A stretch of 6,156 bases of DNA from Alphaproteobacteria bacterium (GTDB lineage Bacteria; Pseudomonadota; Alphaproteobacteria; Caulobacterales; Parvularculaceae). A model generated the notes under the pieces. It did not search any database. It was not told the DNA's origin and saw only the letters and a program-made list of their open reading frames with translations. Position numbers and translations under genes: made by a program. Below, piece after piece: positions 1-5,829 of this stretch. Positions within the stretch are counted from its first letter, which is position 1. The number at the start of each line of letters is the position of its first letter. The stretch lies in contig JAUIEG010000173.1 of assembly GCA_030428745.1 (NCBI GenBank), positions 1-6,156 on the forward strand, given 5' to 3'.

Positions 1-442
1 CTTGCACCCCAAGAACGGCGTAGGTTCGCGACGGGTCCGGAGTGAAGTCATGGCGTACCCCCGCCTGGAAATCGAAATAGCGGCTGACAGCGCGCGACCA
101 CAGCGCTTGAACCTCCGCCTCCTCAAATCCATCTTCTTCGAAGGAATATTCAGTCTCGGTTTTGAGCCAGAGTTTGTTGCGGTCTCCGCCCCACCAGGCC
201 GCGCCTTCCAGCATCACCGCCGGGTCGCCATCGCCTGTCTGGACCTCAAAGCGGTCGGCGAGAACGTAATAGGCCGTTCCGGCGCCATGTTCTTTCAGGA
301 CAGATTTGCGCGCTTCGGCCATTTCCTGCGGGTCGTTATAAGCGTCGCCTTGCGACCAGAGCGTAGCCTGGTCTTCGGCCGAGGCCGTAGTTGCCATGAA
401 ACTCCATGAAAGTAAGGCCGATAAAGTCGTTTTCCTCCTCAC
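1..442 (-). CDS. copB: CopB, outer-membrane copper resistance protein (N-terminal 147 residues, runs off left edge)
   Basis: Seen: the minus-strand frame opens with GTG at 442-440 and stays open to base 1, giving 147 residues. The first 22 residues form a Sec signal peptide (RRK n-region, hydrophobic core, Ala-Ser-Ala cleavage at 20-22). The mature part carries CopB hallmarks: YYVLADRFE (58-66), WWGGDRNKLWLKTE (83-96), VQALWSRAVS (111-120) and FDFQAGVRHDFTPDPSR (123-139). Known: CopB/PcoB is a beta-barrel outer-membrane protein that works with CopA in copper tolerance. The GTG start is preferred because it alone keeps the signal peptide; an in-frame ATG at 397-395 (residue 16) would cut it away. 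The start lies 2 nt after the copA stop, with a Shine-Dalgarno site inside copA, so translation is probably coupled. Odd: the Met/His-rich N-terminal stretch found in many CopB proteins is absent. The barrel C-terminus is outside the window. Confidence 0.93.
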   Translation of the reverse strand, partial: MRRKTTLSALLSWSFMATTASAEDQATLWSQGDAYNDPQEMAEARKSVLKEHGAGTAYYVLADRFEVQTGDGDPAVMLEGAAWWGGDRNKLWLKTETEYSFEEDGFEEAEVQALWSRAVSRYFDFQAGVRHDFTPDPSRTYAVLGVQ

Positions 443-444
443 GA

Positions 445-2229
445 TCAACGCCCTCCATGCTGGTGGGCGTCATGATGTGCGGATGGCGGCGCGTCATGGC
501 CTTCGTGTTCCATCGTTGATGGCGGTCGGTCTTTGTCTTTCGGCAGAACGGAAACGACCTGCATCATGCCTGCATGCATGTGGAACAGAAGGTGACAGTG
601 GAACGCCCAGTCCCCCACATGGTCGGCAGTGACATCGAAAGAGAGTTTTTCGCCTGGCTTTACATTCACCGTGTGCTTGCGCGGGCGATGATCGCTGCCA
701 TCCGTGATGAGATCGAAGAACATCCCGTGCAGGTGAATGGGATGCGTCATCATCGTATCGTTGACGAGGGTGAAGCGCGCGCGCTCGCCTTCGTAGAGTG
801 TGATGGGTTTTTCGATGGCGGAGAATTTGACGCCGTCAAATCCCCACATGAAACGCTCCATATTGCCGGTGAGATGGATTTCAATCTCGCGTTCCGGCTC
901 CCTCAAGTCGGGATTGCGAACTGCGCTTTTCAGTTGGGTATATCGCAGCGCGCGATGGGGAACGTTTTCTAGCCCAAGTCCCGGCTCATCAAGGCGGTTT
1001 GTGGGCATGTCAGCAACCATGTCGACGCCGACGCCCATTTTATGATTATGCGCCTGTTTCGACATGTCATGGCCGCCATGATCCATGCCGGCCATGTTCC
1101 CGTGATCCATGGCCGTGTCTTTATGAGTGAGGATCGGACGGTCGCGCAGGAGCGGCGCCGTGGCGCGCATGTCGGGGCGCGGCGCCAGTGTAGCTACAGC
1201 CTGACCGAAACGATCGATGGCTTCCGCGACGATCGCGAACGGCCGCGCGCGTTTGGGTTCAACAATGACGTCGTAAGTTTCCGCGACGCCGATCTGGATT
1301 TCGTCGGTGTCTAAAGGCTGGACATGAAGTCCGTCTGCCTGGACCACGGTCATGGGCAAGCCCGGGATGCGAAAGTTGAAGATTGTCATGGCCGCCGCGT
1401 TGATAATTCGCAGGCGAATGCGCTCGCCCGTTTCAAATAGCGCTGTCCAGTTGTCTTCGGTTGAATGGCCGTTGATGAGGTAAGTGTAGACCGCCCCGGT
1501 CACATCGGCGATGTCGGTCGCCGACATCCGCATATTGCCCCACATGGCGCGATCCTCAATGGTTGCGCCAAGCCCTTTGTCGCTTGCATCCCGAATAAAT
1601 TCGCCAAGCGTTCGCTCCTGCATGTTGAAGACTTCGTTGTTCTTCTTCAATTTGGCGAAGACTTTATGCGGATGTTCGAACAGCCAGTCCGACAGCACCA
1701 GGACATATTCGCGGTCAAAGGAAACCGGATCCGGGCCGGCTGGATCAATAATGATTGGTCCGTAAAGCCCGCTCTGTTCCTGAAGTCCTGAATGAGAGTG
1801 GTACCAGTAAGTGCCGCTTTGCGGGACAGCGAAATCGTAGCTAAAGGTCTCGCCCGGCTTTATGCCGGGAAAGGAGACGCCAGGAACGCCGTCCATATAA
1901 AACGGCACCAGAAGCCCGTGCCAGTGAATGGAAGTGTCTTCTTCAAGCGTGTTGTGAACATTAAGCGTGACATGTTCGCCTTCGCGAAAACGGATCAGCG
2001 GCGCCGGCAGGCTCCCGTTCACGGTTACAGCATGGCCGTGGCGGCCGCCGATCATAACCGGCGTGTGGCCGACGGACAGATCGAAATTCGGTCCTGTCAG
2101 CGCCGTCGGGCCTTTCGGTGCGCCATGGGCTACTTGAACGCTCTGGGCCCAGGCGGGAAGGAGGCTTGCCGCGCCGGCATAGACGCCGCTCGCCGTTGCG
2201 CTGCGCAAAAGATGTCGTCTTGTGAACAT
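445..2229 (-). CDS. copA: CopA, periplasmic multicopper oxidase of copper resistance
   Basis: Seen: 594 residues from the ATG at 2229. The N-terminus has a twin-arginine signal (Arg4-Arg5, hydrophobic stretch, cleavage near Ala-Trp-Ala 26-28), so the folded enzyme is probably exported by TAT. The three cupredoxin domains carry all four copper motifs: HWHG (102-105), HSH (144-146), HPIHLHG (496-502) and HCHLLFH (544-550) with axial Met555. The type 1 copper ligands would be H496, C545, H550 and M555. A Met/His-rich linker (about 373-398) and a His-rich tail (about 574-591) are likely extra Cu(I) sites. Known: CopA/PcoA oxidises Cu(I) in the periplasm and binds several coppers. The start at 2229 has AAGGGG 6 nt upstream, lies 10 nt after the previous stop and puts the RR motif at the very N-terminus. 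An in-frame ATG at 2295 would add 22 residues and overlap the upstream gene. The length is typical for the family. Confidence 0.97.
   Translation of the reverse strand: MFTRRHLLRSATASGVYAGAASLLPAWAQSVQVAHGAPKGPTALTGPNFDLSVGHTPVMIGGRHGHAVTVNGSLPAPLIRFREGEHVTLNVHNTLEEDTSIHWHGLLVPFYMDGVPGVSFPGIKPGETFSYDFAVPQSGTYWYHSHSGLQEQSGLYGPIIIDPAGPDPVSFDREYVLVLSDWLFEHPHKVFAKLKKNNEVFNMQERTLGEFIRDASDKGLGATIEDRAMWGNMRMSATDIADVTGAVYTYLINGHSTEDNWTALFETGERIRLRIINAAAMTIFNFRIPGLPMTVVQADGLHVQPLDTDEIQIGVAETYDVIVEPKRARPFAIVAEAIDRFGQAVATLAPRPDMRATAPLLRDRPILTHKDTAMDHGNMAGMDHGGHDMSKQAHNHKMGVGVDMVADMPTNRLDEPGLGLENVPHRALRYTQLKSAVRNPDLREPEREIEIHLTGNMERFMWGFDGVKFSAIEKPITLYEGERARFTLVNDTMMTHPIHLHGMFFDLITDGSDHRPRKHTVNVKPGEKLSFDVTADHVGDWAFHCHLLFHMHAGMMQVVSVLPKDKDRPPSTMEHEGHDAPPSAHHDAHQHGGR
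451..456 (-). promoter_or_regulatory. Shine-Dalgarno site of copB, inside the 3' end of copA
   Basis: The minus strand reads GGAGGG here, 8 nt upstream of the GTG at 442. It overlaps the last codons of copA. This site decides the copB start: a second purine run (GAGGAGGA) just after the GTG would be too far from the downstream in-frame ATG at 397. Confidence 0.7.
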
Positions 2230-2239
2230 GTTGCGCCCC

Positions 2240-2719
2240 TTAATGGTGGCCGTGATGTTGGCCAGCATCAGGCGACGCGCCTTCGCAGCTTTCATTTGTT
2301 TCAGCGGCGATCCGCGCCTGTTGTTCGCTCATGGCCTTCATGCAGGCTATATGAGCGTCGCCATCAATCTCCAGCGAACACATCATGGCGATGGACCATG
2401 CGCTGTTCTTGGCGGGTTTCAGCATGAAGTGGACTTTTTCGCCTTCATAGAAAGCGGCGAGGTCGACGATCTTCTCGACTGAAAAGTCCATGGTCATCTC
2501 GTCCCATTCGAGCGCCTTGATCGGCTTGTGGGTAAGGTTGAGGCTGGCCTTCCTTACGTTGAGTGAATTGATGACGCCTTCGCCCATGGGCAGGGCGCAT
2601 TGGTCGGCCATTTCCATGCCATGGCTTTCATGGTTCATCTTGTGTGTGTCTTGCGCGAAACTGACGGGCGTCAGTAAAGACGCGGCCATGGCGAGCGGCG
2701 CTATAGAAAAGCGTTTCAT
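2240..2719 (-). CDS. CusF-like periplasmic copper-binding protein with a Cys-containing C-terminal extension
   Basis: Seen: 159 residues with a Sec signal peptide (1-22, ending Ser-Phe-Ala). A short His/Met stretch follows (26-37), then a CusF-type domain at about 46-100. The core HKPIKALEWDEMTMDF matches the CusF copper site, with H64, W72, M75 and M77 at the His, Trp and two Met positions that bind Cu(I). Known: CusF passes Cu(I) or Ag(I) to periplasmic partners; here the neighbour CopA is a likely recipient (inference). Odd: about 55 residues beyond the domain carry C114, C126 and C145 and end in HHGHH, which E. coli CusF lacks. C41 lies just before the domain. The start is supported by AAAGGAGAT at 2733-2725. 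The stop is 10 nt before copA, so the two are co-transcribed. No partner cusABC genes are in view, so the name cusF is not assigned. Confidence 0.88.
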   Translation of the reverse strand: MKRFSIAPLAMAASLLTPVSFAQDTHKMNHESHGMEMADQCALPMGEGVINSLNVRKASLNLTHKPIKALEWDEMTMDFSVEKIVDLAAFYEGEKVHFMLKPAKNSAWSIAMMCSLEIDGDAHIACMKAMSEQQARIAAETNESCEGASPDAGQHHGHH

Positions 2720-2744
2720 GGATTATCTCCTTTGTTGAATGCTG

Positions 2745-2776
2745 AAAAAGAAAAGCGCGGCGCCAAGGCGCAGCGC
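2745..2776 (-). terminator. Intrinsic terminator-like hairpin inside the copper operon
   Basis: On the minus strand an imperfect inverted repeat pairs 2776-2773 with 2758-2755 (4 bp) and 2771-2767 with 2764-2760 (5 bp), with one mismatch (2772/2759) and a TT loop. It is followed by TTTTCTTTTT (2754-2745). This is the form of a Rho-independent terminator, although the formal loop is only 2 nt, so the innermost pair would probably open. It begins 8 nt after the stop of the first gene and ends 25 nt before the ATG of the CusF-like gene. There is no room for a separate promoter between them, so it probably acts as a partial or regulated terminator rather than an operon end. Confidence 0.75.
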
Positions 2777-2784
2777 ATCAGCAG

Positions 2785-3213
2785 TCAAGTCAGGAGGCGG
2801 ACTTTCATGGCGACGGGAGAAAGCCGGAGCGGCGGGGCCCGGCTAACAAGCGGAAAACCACTAGCCGCGGTCACGCGTGGAGCTTTCACCTGCGGCTCTT
2901 GAGGCAGGGTCACGAAAGTGGCGGATTTAATTGGCGACGTCAGCGCCTGGGGCGCAAGCGTATCTGTGACGAGTTGGTGAACATTATGAAAGCCGCAAGG
3001 TTCGCCATCGCCGCATTTGTGAGACGGTCCCGTATCGTGTTCGAACGCCGCTTGGTGCTGAGCATGAGAGCCATGTTCACCGCCATGACTGGCGGTCTGG
3101 TGATGAGCTTCGCTCGCTGATTCCTTGTATGGCGCGCATGCGCAGGCCGCCTGCGCCGTCCCGAAGAGGAGGGCGGCGACCAGAAGGACAGCAATGCGTA
3201 TGCGTTTCAACAT
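2785..3213 (-). CDS. Exported Cys/His-rich leader protein with RAPP arrest motif (CruR/CutF-like candidate copper sensor)
   Basis: Seen: 142 residues. Residues 1-22 form a signal peptide (Lys/Arg n-region, Leu/Val/Ala core, ending Ala-Gln-Ala). Then come C24 and C26, a His-rich part (H37-H65, eight His) and a Cys/His cluster C67, C73, H76, H79. The rest (about 85-142) is low in Cys and His, Pro-bearing, and contains R125-A126-P127-P128. Known: RAPP is a ribosome-arrest sequence in some exported regulatory peptides. DUF2946-type CruR and Rhodobacter CutF are exported copper-sensing leader proteins at the head of copper operons, with Cys motifs and Pro-rich ends. Inferred: this is a regulator that acts during its own synthesis, perhaps with no function once finished. 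It could instead be a plain periplasmic copper-binding protein like CopL of Xanthomonas. It is the first gene of the operon. Its Shine-Dalgarno site is weak (GGA 5 nt from the ATG), but no other start is available nearby. Confidence 0.85.
   Translation of the reverse strand: MLKRIRIAVLLVAALLFGTAQAACACAPYKESASEAHHQTASHGGEHGSHAQHQAAFEHDTGPSHKCGDGEPCGFHNVHQLVTDTLAPQALTSPIKSATFVTLPQEPQVKAPRVTAASGFPLVSRAPPLRLSPVAMKVRLLT
2822..2844 (-). promoter_or_regulatory. RAPP codons (2841-2830) embedded in a small mRNA hairpin
   Basis: On the minus strand AGCCGG (2844-2839) can pair with CCGGCT (2827-2822) around an 11-nt loop. The R-A-P-P codons (CGG GCC CCG CCG) occupy the first arm and the loop. A ribosome stopped at the second Pro codon would open this stem. 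The next structure downstream is the terminator hairpin at 2776. The pairing is seen in the sequence; a regulatory role is inference. Confidence 0.4.
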
Positions 3214-3219
3214 AGGATT

Positions 3220-3229
3220 CCAATATTGG
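3220..3229. promoter_or_regulatory. Perfect 10-bp palindrome near the predicted start of the copper-operon transcript
   Basis: CCAATATTGG is a perfect dyad lying 7 bp upstream of the ATG at 3213. It covers the transcription start (about 3228) predicted from the promoter at 3263-3235. Its position would suit a repressor operator. It also contains the weak ribosome-binding GGA. A short AT-cored palindrome can occur by chance. Confidence 0.35.
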
Positions 3230-3234
3230 GGATA

Positions 3235-3263
3235 AATCTATCTTGCGGCCCCGGGGCGGTCAA
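3235..3263 (-). promoter_or_regulatory. Candidate sigma-70 promoter of the copper operon
   Basis: On the minus strand TTGACC (3263-3258) and TAGATT (3240-3235) are separated by 17 bp, a good match to housekeeping promoters in hexamers and spacing. The predicted start at about 3228 would give a leader of only about 15 nt. The spacer holds a GC palindrome, GCCCCGGGGC (3248-3257), directly next to the -35. The 17-bp spacing argues against a CueR-type MerR activator, which normally works on a 19-20 bp spacer, and no clear CueR box is visible. Confidence 0.5.
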
Positions 3264-3342
3264 ATCGCCAGATGCAACAATCATGAATTCGTGAGAGCAG
3301 CTGGCGGCCCCGCCGGACGGTGAATCGCCTATGTTGCCATTC
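3245..3342. repeat. Two degenerate copies of a ~38-bp element in the divergent intergenic region
   Basis: Copy A (3245-3282) and copy B (3304-3342) begin with the identical nonamer GCGGCCCCG. They share CGGT (3257/3318), AATCGCC (3263/3323) and ATG (3272/3331) in the same order, with small indels, at an offset of 59-61 bp. Copy A contains the -35 of the copper-operon promoter; in copy B the matching site reads TTCACC. It may be a diverged duplication or a pair of regulator sites. The rest of the 3214-3428 gap shows no convincing promoter for the rightward gene; a weak TTGCCC/TAACCT pair at about 3364-3392 is the best seen. Confidence 0.4.
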
Positions 3343-3428
3343 GGAACCGCAGCCCGATTGAGTTTGCCCGCCCTTGGCCAGCCCAGTAACCTTTACGAAA
3401 GTCGGGAAAGAATTTGGGGAGGGACGTC

Positions 3429-4337
3429 ATGGGAAGACTGATCAAAACGGCGCTGATTGCAGGCGTCTTGCTGGCGGCCGCCAGCGCCTACGGCAAGGAG
3501 CCGGCGGCGGGCGCCGATGAAGGATCCTCCGTGCGCGAGCTCATTACCCAGGATTCCATGAATGTCTATCGGCGTTTCGTTCCTGAACAGACTGAAGCGA
3601 TGGTCGCCTTTTATAATGACGTTCTGGGATTGACGCCGTTACAGCCCATCGACCTTGGCGGCGGACAGAAAATGATCCTGTTCAGTATCGGCGGCGGACA
3701 GATCAAACTTGCAGCCGGCTTGAAAGAAGGGCGGCAATATCACCTTGGCGGTGTCAATGATGGAACAGGTATTCGCGTCTTGACGCTTTATTACCCCGAT
3801 GAGGCCGCGCTCGCCGAACGCTTTGAAGCGCACGGCTATTCCGCGCCTGATTTCGCAGACACAAATGATGGTAGGCGCACCGCGCTGGTGCGCGATCCGG
3901 GCGGTTTTTCCCTGAAGCTTGTCATTGCGCCTGAGGCGACAGAAGAGAGCTATGAGCGCGTGGATGTGGGCGTCAATGTTTCCGACCTTGAGGCCAGCCG
4001 GGCCTTTTATCGCGACTTTGTCGGGCTGGATGAATTGGCGCCGGTCGAAGACGTTTTGCTTGGCGTTACGAAACACCCTTATCGCCATGGAGCGACCACC
4101 ATCAATCTTTGGTCCGTTGGCGAGGGACTGCCTGCCGATACGGGCAGCGCCGGCATCCAATATGTCGTGAGTGACGTAGACGCCGTCGACGCCAATGCGA
4201 AAACGCGCAACATCACCGTTGAAACGCCGCTCGGCGGTCTGCCCGGGTTTGACCTTCGGTTCGTGTGGCTTAACGATCCCGACGGTGTGACAAATTATTT
4301 TGCGCAGGTCGGTGTTCGCGACAAAGACGCCGAGTAG
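3429..4337 (+). CDS. Exported two-domain VOC (glyoxalase/dioxygenase-fold) protein
   Basis: Seen: 302 residues from the ATG at 3429, with GGAGG 6 nt upstream; a TTG at 3414 lies upstream of that site and is not preferred. An N-terminal signal peptide (1 to about 20-22) indicates export. Two VOC modules follow, about 44-166 and 177-294, each with the FY..(V/F).GL motif (FYNDVLGL 61-68, FYRDFVGL 193-200) and the closing DP(G/D)G turn (156-159, 283-286). Known: VOC proteins act as glyoxalases, dioxygenases or binding proteins, usually with His/Glu metal ligands. Odd: the four positions where ligands are expected hold Y47, K163, D179 and Y290, so the usual metal site appears lost or rebuilt. Substrate and reaction cannot be named. 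It diverges from the copper operon and converges on the cytochrome gene with a 16-nt gap. Confidence 0.88.
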   Translation: MGRLIKTALIAGVLLAAASAYGKEPAAGADEGSSVRELITQDSMNVYRRFVPEQTEAMVAFYNDVLGLTPLQPIDLGGGQKMILFSIGGGQIKLAAGLKEGRQYHLGGVNDGTGIRVLTLYYPDEAALAERFEAHGYSAPDFADTNDGRRTALVRDPGGFSLKLVIAPEATEESYERVDVGVNVSDLEASRAFYRDFVGLDELAPVEDVLLGVTKHPYRHGATTINLWSVGEGLPADTGSAGIQYVVSDVDAVDANAKTRNITVETPLGGLPGFDLRFVWLNDPDGVTNYFAQVGVRDKDAE

Positions 4338-4353
4338 GCGGATTTAACGCTGA

Positions 4354-4710
4354 TTACTCTGCAACCTGAAGAATATAGTCGGCGAGTGCGGCGATTTCAT
4401 CTTCAGTCAACTGACCGGCGAAAGGCGGCATGGCGCCGCCGCCATTGCTGATGCGGCTAATGATATAGTCCGGCGAAAGGTTGGGGTTTCCGTCGAGCGC
4501 CGGGCCGATACTTGAAACAGAGCCGGCGTCGGCCAGTGTATGACAGCCGCTGCAGGACCAGACCTCAAACAGCTCACGCCCCCAATCGGCGTCGCCGGCC
4601 TTGGCCTGACCGGCCAGAAAACATCCTGTGAGCAGGGAGGTGGACGCCAGTATTGGTGCGGCGAGCTTCAACTTCACATTGGCCGAAAAGAGATTCACGA
4701 TCATATCCAT
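4354..4710 (-). CDS. Small class I c-type cytochrome, possible lipoprotein
   Basis: Seen: 118 residues with one haem-binding motif, CSGCH (53-57), and a likely axial Met94 in GGAMPPF. The C-terminal helix LTEDEIAALADYIL (101-114) is typical of class I cytochromes c. The N-terminus is hydrophobic and ends in LLTGC (26-30), which resembles a lipobox with C30 as the lipidated residue. Cleavage after Ala-Lys-Ala (36-38) by signal peptidase I is the alternative. Role: periplasmic or membrane-anchored electron carrier; its partners are not in view. The start is unsure. The ATG at 4710 has no clear Shine-Dalgarno site; ATG at 4704 or GTG at 4698 are options, the latter with GGA about 8 nt upstream. 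The upstream gap (4711-4882) shows no firm promoter or terminator. Confidence 0.92.
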   Translation of the reverse strand: MDMIVNLFSANVKLKLAAPILASTSLLTGCFLAGQAKAGDADWGRELFEVWSCSGCHTLADAGSVSSIGPALDGNPNLSPDYIISRISNGGGAMPPFAGQLTEDEIAALADYILQVAE

Positions 4711-4882
4711 TTGTTTCGCGTACCGGCGGTAGGGTAACGCAGATTTACTATGCGGTGAAGCGTATGCGCCTTATTTCTCGTCCGTGTCTTTGGGGCGTTT
4801 CCCGACGGGGCGCCGCTTGCCCGCCGCAGGGAAATCATTGAAGTTCGACCGCGCTGGAACGAAAGCAGACGCCGCCTAGGTT

Positions 4883-5815
4883 CTATGCGCCGGTGTCCCT
4901 GGCGGCTTGCTTGAGGAATTCGGCGTTCGCATCGATCAGCTCGCGAACCGACCGCGCCTTGCGACCGGTCAGTTTTTCAACATCGTCTGTGCAGATATCG
5001 AGATAGCCTTCGCGGATTGAGCGTTCAAAACTCACCATGTCGTCCGAGTTCCACGGGATGCCGGCGACAGTCTGGTCGTCAATGGGTTCGCGCGGAATGC
5101 CGAGTGCGTCGAAATGGGCGTACATGCCTTCGTCATTGGTTTCGACAAGCTTCACTTCTTTACCCGAAACCTTGCTTAACATGGCGGCGACTTCTTCGAA
5201 GTTTTCACTGTTTGGGCCGGTGATGGGATAGGCCTTGTTTTCATGACCGTCTTGCGTGAGCGCGGCGACAGCGCAGTCAACGCAGTCCTCGCGCCAGACC
5301 ATGGCCTCGCGGCCGCCATCAGTGCTGGTGAACCATGTGCCGGATGCGATAAAGCCCGGCCCGGCGTTCAAGATCATGGCGTCGGCGTAATGAGCGTCGC
5401 GCAAAAACGTCCAGGCGCATCCGCTTTTTTTGACGAGATTTTCCGTTTCGCGGTGGTCTATGGTGACAATGGCGGGGTTGTTTTCCTCGACATTCACAAA
5501 GCTCGTATAGAAAATGTGCTTGACGCCGTTCGCCGCCGCCGCATCGATCGCTGCTTTGTGTTGAGGTACGCGTGCGCCGACACGGGTGCCGGAGATGAGC
5601 AGCATTTTTTCTGCGCCGCGCACGGCGTCGGCAAGGGTTTCCGGCTTGTCGAAATCGCCATAACGCACGTCACAGCCTTGCGCTTCGCGGTCTTCGAGTT
5701 TCGCAGGTGTGCGGGTAATCAGGATAAGATCATCCGCGAAGCCTTTCGCGATCAACTTGTCCGTCGCCATGCGCCCATACTGGCCCGAGGCGCCTGTAAT
5801 CACGATCCTGGCCAT
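4883..5815 (-). CDS. NmrA/QorB-like NAD(P)H:quinone oxidoreductase (atypical SDR)
   Basis: Seen: 310 residues with a Rossmann start GASGQYG (8-14, GxxGxxG) and R35 after the second strand, which usually favours NADPH. The stretches MLLISG (71-76), VPQHKAAIDAA (83-93) and FYTSF (102-106), the H121/E123/E125 region and LRDAHYADA (138-146) follow the E. coli YtfG/QorB pattern closely. Known: QorB-type enzymes reduce quinones with NADPH, and NmrA relatives can instead be redox sensors with no catalysis. The protein is cytoplasmic, with no signal peptide. The start is supported by GGAGGA (5826-5821), 5 nt upstream of the ATG. The DUF3237 gene ends 14 nt upstream, so the two form one operon. The enzyme is slightly longer than QorB (about 286 residues). 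An exact substrate cannot be given. Confidence 0.9.
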   Translation of the reverse strand: MARIVITGASGQYGRMATDKLIAKGFADDLILITRTPAKLEDREAQGCDVRYGDFDKPETLADAVRGAEKMLLISGTRVGARVPQHKAAIDAAAANGVKHIFYTSFVNVEENNPAIVTIDHRETENLVKKSGCAWTFLRDAHYADAMILNAGPGFIASGTWFTSTDGGREAMVWREDCVDCAVAALTQDGHENKAYPITGPNSENFEEVAAMLSKVSGKEVKLVETNDEGMYAHFDALGIPREPIDDQTVAGIPWNSDDMVSFERSIREGYLDICTDDVEKLTGRKARSVRELIDANAEFLKQAARDTGA

Positions 5816-5829
5816 ATGGGTCCTCCACG

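Noticed and set aside
2..409. Plus-strand open frame at the left edge
   Set aside because: It is antisense to the CopB sequence, whose conserved motifs are on the minus strand.
2230..2295. Upstream ATG for copA (adds 22 residues)
   Set aside because: It would overlap the CusF-like gene by 56 nt and bury the twin-arginine motif. The ATG at 2229 has a good ribosome-binding site.
1792..2427. Long plus-strand open frame (211 codons) opposite copA and the CusF-like gene
   Set aside because: It has no recognisable domain and is Arg/Ala-rich as expected of an antisense frame in GC-rich DNA. The opposite strand carries an unmistakable multicopper oxidase.
2725..2797. Anti-Shine-Dalgarno pairing between CTCCT in the last leader codons (2796-2792) and AGGAG before the CusF-like gene
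   Set aside because: Five base pairs is within chance expectation, and a similar TCTCC occurs nearby at 2820-2816. Kept only as a possibility for RNA probing.
3235..3263. CueR/MerR-type copper operator in the promoter spacer
   Set aside because: The spacer is 17 bp rather than 19-20, and the dyad does not resemble the known CueR box.
4338..4353. Bidirectional terminator between the convergent VOC and cytochrome genes
   Set aside because: The 16-bp gap holds no inverted repeat or T tract.
4711..4882. Promoter or terminator between the QorB-like gene and the cytochrome gene
   Set aside because: There are GC-rich partial repeats but no stem with a T tract, and no hexamer pair with acceptable spacing.
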